Assembly (NCBI GenBank): GCA_034430595.1
Contig: DAOUEL010000019.1
Coordinates: forward strand, 1 to 64,000
Reading direction: 5' to 3'
Origin: E44-bin32 sp034430595
GTDB taxonomy: Bacteria; Chloroflexota; Anaerolineae; Anaerolineales; E44-bin32
Length of the DNA stretch: 64,000 nucleotides
Below the pieces are notes generated by a model. The model saw only the letters and a list, made by a program, of their open reading frames with translations, searched no databases and had not been told where the DNA came from. Below are positions 40,536 to 48,421 of the stretch, piece by piece (the first letter of the stretch is position 1; the number at the start of each line of letters is the position of its first letter). A program made the translations under genes and the position numbers.

Positions 40536-43157
40536 ATGCACATCGTATGCACCCATGAGCAGGCGGATTTTGATGCCATCGCAAGCCAGCTCGGGGTATA
40601 TCTACTCGATCGGGAGGTCACTCCGGTCCTTCCCCGGCGATTGAATCGCAACGTTCGGGCGTATGTCAGCTTATATGCTGAGGTGCTTCCATTTATCGAA
40701 TTTCCCGATCTCCCCGCAGGGAAAATAGAGAAGGTGACACTCGTCGACACGCAGTCAGCGCCGTCGGTGAAGGGCATGACCCCTGAAACCGGGATGCATA
40801 TCATCGATCATCATCCTATCGACCAAACCAGGGAAGGCGTCATTCTGCATATCGAACCGGTGGGGGCGACCGCCACAATGCTGGTCGAGCAGATCCAGGC
40901 ATTGGGCTCTGACCTTCACCCGGCCCATTCGACGCTGCTGCTCCTGGGGATCTATGAAGACACGGGATCACTGACCTATGCCAGCACCACTGCGCGCGAT
41001 GTGCGCGCGGCCGCATGGCTGCTTGAATCCGGCGCCAACCTCGGCATGGCGGCCGATTTTCTCAACCATCCCTTATCCAATGGCCAACGCGAGCTGTACA
41101 ACCAGCTGCTCACCTCGGTCGAAACCATCGATATTCACGGGCTGTCAATCCTGATCGCCCACGGCCAGGCCGGGGATCTGGTCGAGGAAATCTCGACCCT
41201 GGCACATAAGCTGCGTGATGTCTTTGACCCGGACGGCCTGTTCGTAATCGTTGCTCTTGGCGGCAGTATCCAGCTGGTGGCGCGTTCAACCAATGATGCA
41301 ATCAACGCCGGTGCGGTTGCCGAGGCGCTTGGCGGCGGAGGTCACGCTCGCGCGGCAGCAGCGCTCATTCGCGAGATGAGCATCGATCAGGTGCGGGCGC
41401 GAGTGATCGAGCTTTTGCATGAGCTGGTCGTCCCCCCGGTAACGGTTGGCGAGATCATGTCACGCGACCCGCAGCTCCTCGAACCCGGAATGCCGGTTCG
41501 TCAAGCCGCGCAGCAGATGTTGCGCTTTGGCCATGAAGGTTATCCGGTGATCAAGGCCGGTCGTGTAGTGGGACTTCTAACGCGCAGGGCGGTTGATCGT
41601 GCAATGTCGCATGGCATGGCAGAAGATGCCATCGAACGCATTATGGACGCTGGCCATGTTTTCGTACGAGCAGGCGATTCGGTTCATCAGCTCCAACGCG
41701 AAATGATCACGCATGGCTGGGGGCAGGTTCCCGTGGTGGACGATGAGACTGGCGATATCATCGGCATCGTTACCCGCACCGACCTGATCAACACGCTGGG
41801 AATGGCGGAACAGGAGCTGGTTGGCGCCAGCCTGGCGGAGCACCTTGAACAAGCGCTTCCCCAGCCCCGGCTGCGGTTGCTCCAGCTTGTTATCCAGCAG
41901 GCTGAGGAACGCGGCGATGCGCTCTATGTTGTCGGAGGTTTTGTACGCGATTTAATCCTCGAGCAGCCTAGCGTCGATTTTGATCTTGTCGTGGAGGGGG
42001 ATGCGATAGGCCTGGCCCATGCCCTGGCAGGGAACTATGGTGGGAGGACGATCACTCACCGCAAATTCAGCACGGCGAAGTGGGAGCTGGATGCCCGTGA
42101 GCCGCGCTTACGTAATGCGCTGGACCTGACGCAGGGTGATGACCTTATCCTGCCCCATACCCTGGACTTTGTAACAGCACGAACCGAGTTTTACACCCAT
42201 CCGACGGCGTTGCCCTCTGTCCAGAGAGGCAGTATCAAGCTCGATCTCCACCGGCGCGATTTTACGATCAACACTCTCGCACTGCGGCTGGATGGAAAGC
42301 ACTATGGAGAACTGCTCGATCCGTGGGGTGGTGGGCGGGACCTGCGCGACGGCCAGATACGCGTGCTGCATTCCCTCAGTTTTGTGGATGACCCTACTCG
42401 CATGCTGCGGGCAGTTCGCCTGGAGCAGCGCCTGGGATTCCAAATCGAAGAGCGCACGTTGGAGCTTCTGCACGAAGCCCTACCGCTCCTGGAACAGGTC
42501 AGTGGAGAGCGAATTCGCGCTGAACTCGACCCGATTTTCCATGAGCCGGAGCGGGTTCGGATTATGGACCGGCTCAACAAGCTTGAACTGCTCAAGGCGA
42601 TCCACCCGGCGCTGACCTGGGACGACTGGCTGGCGGAGAGGTTTGAAGCGGCCGTGTTTGGAGATGGGTTCCCGGCCGGAATTCATCGCCCGGAAGGCGA
42701 TTTTATCTTCTTTGCTGAGTGGTTTTTCCGGCTGCGGCAGGAGCAAATCTCATCCCTTGCCGATCGCTTGCGTTTCGGGGCAGGCGATCGTGAGGATTTG
42801 TTGGAGACGATGCGAATCGGTTCCGACCTGCTGGGATTGGAAGGCGAACCATCACCCAGCTGGCTTGTTGCCAGGTTGGATGAGTCCAACGACCGGTCGC
42901 TGATTGGAGCATGGCTGGGGCTCGTGGATTGCCCGCGCTGTCGTAAATGGATTGAGTCCTACCTGATCCGCTGGCGTGATATCTGGCCGGAAACGACCGG
43001 TGAGACGTTGCGTGAACTGGGACTTCCGCCTGGTCCCCATTACAAGCAGATCCTTTGGTCACTACGTGCCGGTTGGCTGGACGGTAAAATCACCAACAAA
43101 TCCGAAGAGCGGCGCATGCTGCAGTCGATGATCGAGGAGCACCTGGCACATGGTTGA
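40536..43157 (+). CDS. DHH-CBS-CBS-polynucleotide nucleotidyltransferase fusion (CCA- or A-adding)
   Basis: An 873-residue four-part protein. Residues 1-300 form a DHH/DHHA1 phosphoesterase unit (HIVCTHEQADFDAIASQL, then IIDHHPID, and GGGGHARAAAALI). About 305-430 carry two CBS domains (VGEIMSRDPQLLEPGMPVRQAAQQ and VFVRAGDSVHQLQREM). About 455-770 form a class II tRNA nucleotidyltransferase head (ALYVVGGFVRDLILEQPSVDFDLVVEGD, then KLDLHRRDFTINTLALRLD and DDPTRMLRAVRLEQRLGF). The fusion is known from several bacteria that split or specialise CCA addition. The tRNA-Leu here lacks an encoded CCA, so such an enzyme is needed. The DHH part may degrade or edit RNA ends and CBS may sense adenine nucleotides (inference). 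An acetyltransferase gene overlaps by eight bases. Confidence 0.95.
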   Translation: MHIVCTHEQADFDAIASQLGVYLLDREVTPVLPRRLNRNVRAYVSLYAEVLPFIEFPDLPAGKIEKVTLVDTQSAPSVKGMTPETGMHIIDHHPIDQTREGVILHIEPVGATATMLVEQIQALGSDLHPAHSTLLLLGIYEDTGSLTYASTTARDVRAAAWLLESGANLGMAADFLNHPLSNGQRELYNQLLTSVETIDIHGLSILIAHGQAGDLVEEISTLAHKLRDVFDPDGLFVIVALGGSIQLVARSTNDAINAGAVAEALGGGGHARAAAALIREMSIDQVRARVIELLHELVVPPVTVGEIMSRDPQLLEPGMPVRQAAQQMLRFGHEGYPVIKAGRVVGLLTRRAVDRAMSHGMAEDAIERIMDAGHVFVRAGDSVHQLQREMITHGWGQVPVVDDETGDIIGIVTRTDLINTLGMAEQELVGASLAEHLEQALPQPRLRLLQLVIQQAEERGDALYVVGGFVRDLILEQPSVDFDLVVEGDAIGLAHALAGNYGGRTITHRKFSTAKWELDAREPRLRNALDLTQGDDLILPHTLDFVTARTEFYTHPTALPSVQRGSIKLDLHRRDFTINTLALRLDGKHYGELLDPWGGGRDLRDGQIRVLHSLSFVDDPTRMLRAVRLEQRLGFQIEERTLELLHEALPLLEQVSGERIRAELDPIFHEPERVRIMDRLNKLELLKAIHPALTWDDWLAERFEAAVFGDGFPAGIHRPEGDFIFFAEWFFRLRQEQISSLADRLRFGAGDREDLLETMRIGSDLLGLEGEPSPSWLVARLDESNDRSLIGAWLGLVDCPRCRKWIESYLIRWRDIWPETTGETLRELGLPPGPHYKQILWSLRAGWLDGKITNKSEERRMLQSMIEEHLAHG

Positions 43158-43653
43158 AGCCATCCGCTACCGCATTCGCGAAGCGCAGGCATCAGATTTG
43201 AAGGCGCTCGAATGGGAAGGCGAATACAAACACTTCCGGCGCGTCTACCAGCAGGCGATGCGTGAAGCCGAGCGTGGAAACCGGCTGCTCCTTGTGGCCG
43301 AAGTCAATGAAGAGTTGATCGGGCAGATTTTTATCGCATTCGAGAACGTCTGGAAAAACCGTTTTCGGGGGGGGGCAGCTGCTTATCTGCATTCATTTCG
43401 AGTAAAGCAAACCTTCCGCAATCAGGGCATCGGACGGAGCTTGTTGAAACGAGCCGAGGTAGAGCTGATCGCTCACGGCTACAACCGGGCTGTGATCTCG
43501 GTTGCGAAAGAAAACGATGGCGCCCTGCGTCTCTATGAAAGCGAGGGCTTCCGCATCTTCGGCGAAGACCAGGGCAACTGGAGCTACTTCGACCATGAAG
43601 GTGTGCTGCAGCACATCCACGAGCCGGCGTACGTGCTGGAGAAGCAGCTGTAG
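43150..43653 (+). CDS. GNAT-family N-acetyltransferase (RimI-like)
   Basis: A 167-residue GNAT with the acetyl-CoA motif LHSFRVKQTFRNQGIGRSLLKRAEVEL (R-N-Q-G-I-G-R, about 80-106), then VISVAKENDGALRLYESEGFRIFGED. The start overlaps the CCA-adding fusion gene by eight bases, so the two are coupled. RimI-like proteins acetylate ribosomal proteins or small amines; the tie to an RNA-processing gene is only positional. No membrane or export signal. The stop is followed by 88 bases with no strong terminator before the first peptidase gene. Confidence 0.9.
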   Translation: MVEAIRYRIREAQASDLKALEWEGEYKHFRRVYQQAMREAERGNRLLLVAEVNEELIGQIFIAFENVWKNRFRGGAAAYLHSFRVKQTFRNQGIGRSLLKRAEVELIAHGYNRAVISVAKENDGALRLYESEGFRIFGEDQGNWSYFDHEGVLQHIHEPAYVLEKQL

Positions 43654-43741
43654 TTGCCTCAAGCTGGCATGGATCTTGCCCCCTGGCCGTTAAGATGAAT
43701 ATTGGGATCAACGCCAGAAGGGAAGATTCACTGAAATTCCT

Positions 43742-45340
43742 GTGACCCATATGGAAAAAAGGCTACTCCCATCAAGCCTGCAACCCATGTTGCAGCACAG
43801 CATGCGTTGTTCTGCAGTGATTGCAGCCGCGGCCATCTTTCTTACAGGGTGCCAGGCGGCACAGAGTTCAGCGACGCCGGATGCGCTGGTCAAGCCTTGG
43901 ATTGGGTACATCCAGCCTGATGATCAAACGACTTTACCCACCAGCACGCCGATCGCGCTGCACGAGCAGCCAATAGCGACCATGCCGCTTCAGCCTGTAG
44001 CCGGTACACCAACGCCCGATGCTCTGCGCCCGCCACCGCCCTTGCGGACCGAAGAGGAGACCTATTACGTGCAGCCCGGCGATTCTCTAAACTCCATCGC
44101 AGGGAACTTCGGTGTATCCGCAATATACATCGCCCGTGCGAATTCAATCCTGAATCCCGACCTGCTGGGAATCGGGCAGCGGCTGATCATCCCTGCACCC
44201 AAGCCGCAGGCCCCCGGCCCGAGCTTAAAGCTGATCCCGGATTCTGAATTGGTCTACGGACCAGCGAGCGTATACTTTGACCTTTTTACCGAGATCAACG
44301 GCCGTGGCGGCTACCTGTCGCAGTACGTGGGCGAGGTTGATGGGGAACAACGCAGCGGAGCGGCGATCGTGCAGCTGGTCGCTGAGCGTTATTCGGTCAA
44401 TCCACAACTGCTGCTCGCGCTGCTTGAATACCGGTCGGGATGGCTGACCCAGGTATCGCCATCAGCCAGCACCTTGGTTTATCCGATGGGGTATGCGGTC
44501 TACAACTGGGAGGGCCTCTTCAGCCAGCTTTCATGGGCGGCCGATCAATTGAACCTGGGTTTCTACCGCTGGCGGGCGGGCTGGTCCGGTCCGTATCTGT
44601 TGGCCGATGGGTCGGTCGTGCCGCCCGGCCCGGGAATAAACGCAGGAACGGCTGCCATTCAAACGCTTTTCGCCCAGACCTCGGATATCGCCACCTGGCG
44701 GACGCAGTTGGGCGAGACCGGATTCGCGGCCGTCCTGGGGGCGCTCTATGGCGACCCCTTTACCCGCCGGGTCGAGCCACTTCTACCAGCGGATCTCGAA
44801 CAACCCAACCTGCTGTTACCATTTGAACCCGGAAGCACCTGGTCCTTTACGGGAGGTCCGCACAGCGCTTGGGGAGATTGGGCTGGCTGGGCCGCGCTGG
44901 ATTTCGCTCCGCCCGGCTTTGCCTACGGCTGCGTGCAGTCTGACGAATGGGCGGTCGCTGCCGCCGACGGCCTCATCGTCCGTGCCGAAAATGGGGAAGT
45001 ACTGCTTGACCTCGATGGCGATGGATACGAACAAACTGGATGGGTGCTGCTCTATATGCACGTCGAAAGCAGGGATCGGGTTGCGCCCGGAATTATCGTC
45101 AAGGCTGGTGAGCATATAGGCCATCCGTCATGCGAGGGAGGCGTGACAACCGGAACACACCTGCACCTGGCGCGAAAGTATAATGGCGAATGGATTCCGG
45201 CTGACGGGGAGATACCGTTCGTGCTTGATGGATGGGTATCGATTGGAACCGGTTTGCCTTACGATGGCTACTTGCAACGCGGCGGTGTTACTCTGGAAGC
45301 GTGTGCTTGCCGAGATGATTCAAACCAGATCACGCGCTAG
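43742..45340 (+). CDS. LysM-M23 metallopeptidase lipoprotein, paralogue 1 of 3
   Basis: A 532-residue secreted lipoprotein. Signal peptide with lipobox LTGC (Cys about 36-39), a Pro/Thr spacer, a LysM domain (YYVQPGDSLNSIAGNFGVSA, about 108-127), a middle domain beginning PDSELVYGPASVYFDL, and a C-terminal M23 domain (about 365-500). Metal ligands follow the LasA (M23A) layout: His in FTGGPHSAWG, Asp 13 residues later in WAALDFAPP, and the HxH in TTGTHLHLARKYNGEW. The middle domain has NPQLLLALLEYRSGWLTQ, resembling the helix of lytic transglycosylases but lacking the usual catalytic Glu (Arg in its place). Start is GTG 43742 or ATG 43751. It overlaps the next paralogue by 26 bases. Likely cuts peptidoglycan cross-bridges. 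Confidence 0.9.
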   Translation: MTHMEKRLLPSSLQPMLQHSMRCSAVIAAAAIFLTGCQAAQSSATPDALVKPWIGYIQPDDQTTLPTSTPIALHEQPIATMPLQPVAGTPTPDALRPPPPLRTEEETYYVQPGDSLNSIAGNFGVSAIYIARANSILNPDLLGIGQRLIIPAPKPQAPGPSLKLIPDSELVYGPASVYFDLFTEINGRGGYLSQYVGEVDGEQRSGAAIVQLVAERYSVNPQLLLALLEYRSGWLTQVSPSASTLVYPMGYAVYNWEGLFSQLSWAADQLNLGFYRWRAGWSGPYLLADGSVVPPGPGINAGTAAIQTLFAQTSDIATWRTQLGETGFAAVLGALYGDPFTRRVEPLLPADLEQPNLLLPFEPGSTWSFTGGPHSAWGDWAGWAALDFAPPGFAYGCVQSDEWAVAAADGLIVRAENGEVLLDLDGDGYEQTGWVLLYMHVESRDRVAPGIIVKAGEHIGHPSCEGGVTTGTHLHLARKYNGEWIPADGEIPFVLDGWVSIGTGLPYDGYLQRGGVTLEACACRDDSNQITR

Positions 45341-46943
45341 ACGGCTCACTTCCGCAGGGTCCGGCCGGGTCAGGGCAGCTGTGCTGCTGCCGATGTTCGC
45401 GCTCTTCCTGGCGGGGTTAGCCTGCACGCGGGCTGATGTTCCACCGCCGGGCGCGATCGGTTCCGGCTCACTGCCAGACCCGACGGATAAAGCCACGGAG
45501 CGGCCGGAGCTCACGCAGGAGGTAGATCCACCGCTCTCCACGCTGCCTCCGACACAGATCCCGCCCAGCCCAACGCCCACCCCGGATCGCCCGGAGCCGG
45601 TCGCGTCACCGACATTTCCGGCCACTCCCACCACTTCAGCCTCAGAGGTTTCGGAGATCATCGTTTACGAATCCCAACCGGGCGACAACCGCCGGGCGCT
45701 TGCCGTTCGCTTCGGCGTGCTCCCGCAGGAAATCACCTCTCCCGATGTGCTGCCCGATGAAAAAGCTATGATCGATCCCGGGCAGGTCCTTCTCATCCCA
45801 AGCCGTTTATCTGAGACGGGACCGGATGTGAAGCTGATTCCGGACAGCGAGCTGGTTTTTTCGCCGAATGCAGCCGAATTCGATGTCATCGCATTTGCGG
45901 CTTCGAAAGGCGGTTATCTCAACCGCTATCGGGAGATCGTGAACGGGTATTGGCGTACAGGACCTGAGATCGTAGCGCGTGTCGCACTGAACAACTCGAT
46001 CAACCCGCGCATCCTGCTGGCGGTGCTCGAATTTCAGAGCGGCTGGCTGACACGGTCGACTGTTCCTGAGGGTGACGCCTTTATGTACCCGCTTGATTTC
46101 ATCGACAATCAGCACATGGGCCTTTCCCGCCAGCTCACCTGGTTGGCAAACGAACTCGGCAATGGTTACTACGGATGGCGTGATGGCTCCCTGACCGATG
46201 TCCACTTCCAGAACTTTACGACACAGCGGCTCGCCCCTGATCTGAACGCCGGGACGGTCGCCCTGCAGTATTATTTCGCGATCAACCGAAATCAGCTTAC
46301 ATGGGAACGGGTGCTCAATGTCGAAGGTTTTATCGCCACCTACCAGGCGCTGTTTGGTGATCCCTGGGCTTACGATTACCCGCTCTTCGAACCGGGTGTC
46401 GAGCAGCCTCCGCTGATTCTGCCGTTTATCGCCGGCCATGTTTGGTCGTTCACCGGCGGGCCGCATGGTGCGTGGGAGCGCGACAGCGCTTGGGCGGCGC
46501 TTGATTTCGCCCCGGCCTCGAGCGTCACCGGTTGCATGGTTTCTGAGGACTGGGTGGTTGCATCAGCGCCGGGATTGGTCGTACGCAGTGAAAACGGTAC
46601 GGTCGTGATCGATCTTGATGGTGACGGCCGCGAGCAAACTGGCTGGTCGCTGCTCTACCTGCATGTCTACAAGGACGACCGGGTTGAGGTGGGCACTTTT
46701 GTCGTCGCTGGAGATCGGCTTGGCCACCCTTCCTGTGAGGGGGGCATCGCAACCGGGACGCACATTCATCTTGCCAGGAAGTACAATGGGGAATGGATCC
46801 TGGCGGATGGATCGCTGCCGTTCAACCTGAGCGGCTGGGTCGCGCGCGCCGGTTCGAAACCCTACCAGGGAGCCCTGGTGAAAGACGGAGAAGAAGTGCT
46901 GGCCTGTACGTGTGCCTCGGCAGAGACACTGATTCAAAGATGA
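45315..46943 (+). CDS. LysM-M23 metallopeptidase lipoprotein, paralogue 2 of 3
   Basis: A 542-residue protein with the same plan as its neighbours. Lipobox LAGLAC follows a basic N-terminus, then a long Pro/Thr/Ser spacer and a diverged LysM segment (YESQPGDNRRALAVRFGVLPQE, about 118-139). The middle domain begins PDSELVFSPNAAEFDV and contains NPRILLAVLEFQSGWLT (Gln replaces the usual catalytic Glu). The M23A-type zinc ligands are intact: FTGGPHGAWE, Asp 13 residues later in WAALDFAP, and TGTHIHLARKYNGEW. I start at ATG 45315 because the frame upstream lies inside paralogue 1. It overlaps paralogue 3 by four bases (ATGA). Protein divergence from paralogue 1 is large, so the duplication is old. 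Confidence 0.9.
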   Translation: MIQTRSRARRLTSAGSGRVRAAVLLPMFALFLAGLACTRADVPPPGAIGSGSLPDPTDKATERPELTQEVDPPLSTLPPTQIPPSPTPTPDRPEPVASPTFPATPTTSASEVSEIIVYESQPGDNRRALAVRFGVLPQEITSPDVLPDEKAMIDPGQVLLIPSRLSETGPDVKLIPDSELVFSPNAAEFDVIAFAASKGGYLNRYREIVNGYWRTGPEIVARVALNNSINPRILLAVLEFQSGWLTRSTVPEGDAFMYPLDFIDNQHMGLSRQLTWLANELGNGYYGWRDGSLTDVHFQNFTTQRLAPDLNAGTVALQYYFAINRNQLTWERVLNVEGFIATYQALFGDPWAYDYPLFEPGVEQPPLILPFIAGHVWSFTGGPHGAWERDSAWAALDFAPASSVTGCMVSEDWVVASAPGLVVRSENGTVVIDLDGDGREQTGWSLLYLHVYKDDRVEVGTFVVAGDRLGHPSCEGGIATGTHIHLARKYNGEWILADGSLPFNLSGWVARAGSKPYQGALVKDGEEVLACTCASAETLIQR

Positions 46944-48409
46944 CCCGAACATTTCGCGGCCTTGCTTTCACGCTGATCTTGCTCAGCATGGTGCCGAGCG
47001 CCTGCAGCACACCGCAAGAAACAGTCCCTGATAGCACGGAACAAGCAGTCCAAACTCTCATCGGCGGTCCGACCCCGTTGCCCACGCGCGGGCTCTTCCC
47101 TCCGGGCGAGATTTTCGTCTATCCGGCTCAGAGTGGGGATACGCTTGAGGGTGTAGCTGCTCATTTCAATACCAGCGTTGGCGAAATTCGAGCCGCTAAT
47201 CCGGATCTGCCCTCGGCCGTCACAACTCTGCCGCCGGGTTATCCGCTCCAGGTGCCGGCCTACTACTCCCCGCTGAGTGGATCTCCCTTTCACATTTTGC
47301 CTGACAGCGAAGTCGTCTATGGTCCCGGTGCGATCGATTTCGATCTGCAGCAGTTCGTCAAGGAGACTCCGGGTTACTTGTCTGGAATGGAATCTTTCGC
47401 CTACAAGAAGCAGCGCAAGGCATGGGAGGTGGTGCAGGTAATCGCTGAAAATTACAGCCTGAACCCGCGATTGCTGCTGACACTGCTCGAATACCGCACG
47501 GGAGCGCTCACGAATCCCGATCCGGATCCGCTAGATCTGACCTATCCCATGGGCGTTCAGGACATCCGCTACCGTGGGTTATTCTGGCAGTTGGTCTGGG
47601 CAGCCGAGCGCTTGAATGAAGGCTACTATGAATGGCGCAGCGGGGATTTGGATGAGATCCAGCTGATGGGAGGTTTGGTTGAGAGACCTGATTCGTGGCT
47701 GAACGCGGGAACCGCTGCACTGCACCGGCTCTTCGCAGAGATGTTCACAGGCGAGGCCTATGATCTAGCCGTGAGCCCCCAGGGTTTTTACCAGACCTAC
47801 CTCGAATTATGGGGCGATCCCTTCCAGCGAGAAGTAACCATGATCCCCAGCAGCTTGCAGCAGCCTGAGCTGGGGTTGCCATTCCTGCCGAACCGTATCT
47901 GGGATTTCTCGGGTGGGCCCCATTTCTCCTGGGGTTCGAGTCCGGCGATTGGGGCATTGGATTTCGCGCCGCCATCATCAGAGAGCGGCTGCGTCGAATC
48001 AAACGAATGGTTCGCCGCACCGGCCGACGGCGTCATCGCCCGCAGCGGGGAGGCAATCGTCGTTCTGGACCTAGATGGGGATGGCGATGAGCGCACCGGC
48101 TGGGTGGTGTTCTTCTTCCATGTTGCCAGCGAGGGACGAATCGCGGCCGGGACGCGGGTCGTACGCGGCGATCCACTTGGTCACCCTTCCTGCGAAGGCG
48201 GACGTGCGACGGGTACGCATATTCATATCGCCCGCAAATACAATGGGGAATGGCTGCCCGCGACCGGACCGTTGGGCTTTGTGCTTGACGGCTGGGTGGC
48301 AGCGTACAACGGCGAACTTTACCAGGGCACGCTTACCAAGGGATCAAAGGTCGTCCCGGCTTGCACCTGCTCACGGCCCGAAAACCAAATTATCTATACG
48401 CTGCCCTGA
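46940..48409 (+). CDS. LysM-M23 metallopeptidase lipoprotein, paralogue 3 of 3
   Basis: A 489-residue member of the triplet. The lipobox is PSAC, the LysM-like domain reads FVYPAQSGDTLEGVAAHFNT (about 59-78), the middle domain begins PDSEVVYGPGAIDFDL and contains NPRLLLTLLEYRTGALT (Arg at the former catalytic Glu position). The peptidase domain has FSGGPHFSWG, Asp 13 residues later in GALDFAPPS, and TGTHIHIARKYNGEW. The spacer is shorter than in the other two. Start is ATG 46940, overlapping paralogue 2 by four bases; the upstream frame from 46793 is inside that gene. It ends 12 bases from the convergent gyrase gene with no clear terminator. Confidence 0.9.
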   Translation: MTRTFRGLAFTLILLSMVPSACSTPQETVPDSTEQAVQTLIGGPTPLPTRGLFPPGEIFVYPAQSGDTLEGVAAHFNTSVGEIRAANPDLPSAVTTLPPGYPLQVPAYYSPLSGSPFHILPDSEVVYGPGAIDFDLQQFVKETPGYLSGMESFAYKKQRKAWEVVQVIAENYSLNPRLLLTLLEYRTGALTNPDPDPLDLTYPMGVQDIRYRGLFWQLVWAAERLNEGYYEWRSGDLDEIQLMGGLVERPDSWLNAGTAALHRLFAEMFTGEAYDLAVSPQGFYQTYLELWGDPFQREVTMIPSSLQQPELGLPFLPNRIWDFSGGPHFSWGSSPAIGALDFAPPSSESGCVESNEWFAAPADGVIARSGEAIVVLDLDGDGDERTGWVVFFFHVASEGRIAAGTRVVRGDPLGHPSCEGGRATGTHIHIARKYNGEWLPATGPLGFVLDGWVAAYNGELYQGTLTKGSKVVPACTCSRPENQIIYTLP

Positions 48410-48421
48410 CCCGCGTTCATA

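Noticed and set aside
44840..48260. Loss of the zinc His in HxxxD of the three M23 domains
   Set aside because: First read as inactive copies; rejected because the LasA-type spacing (H-x12-D) is intact in all three.
43742..48409. Assembly artefact producing three copies
   Set aside because: The copies differ strongly in sequence and length, so they are not duplicated reads.
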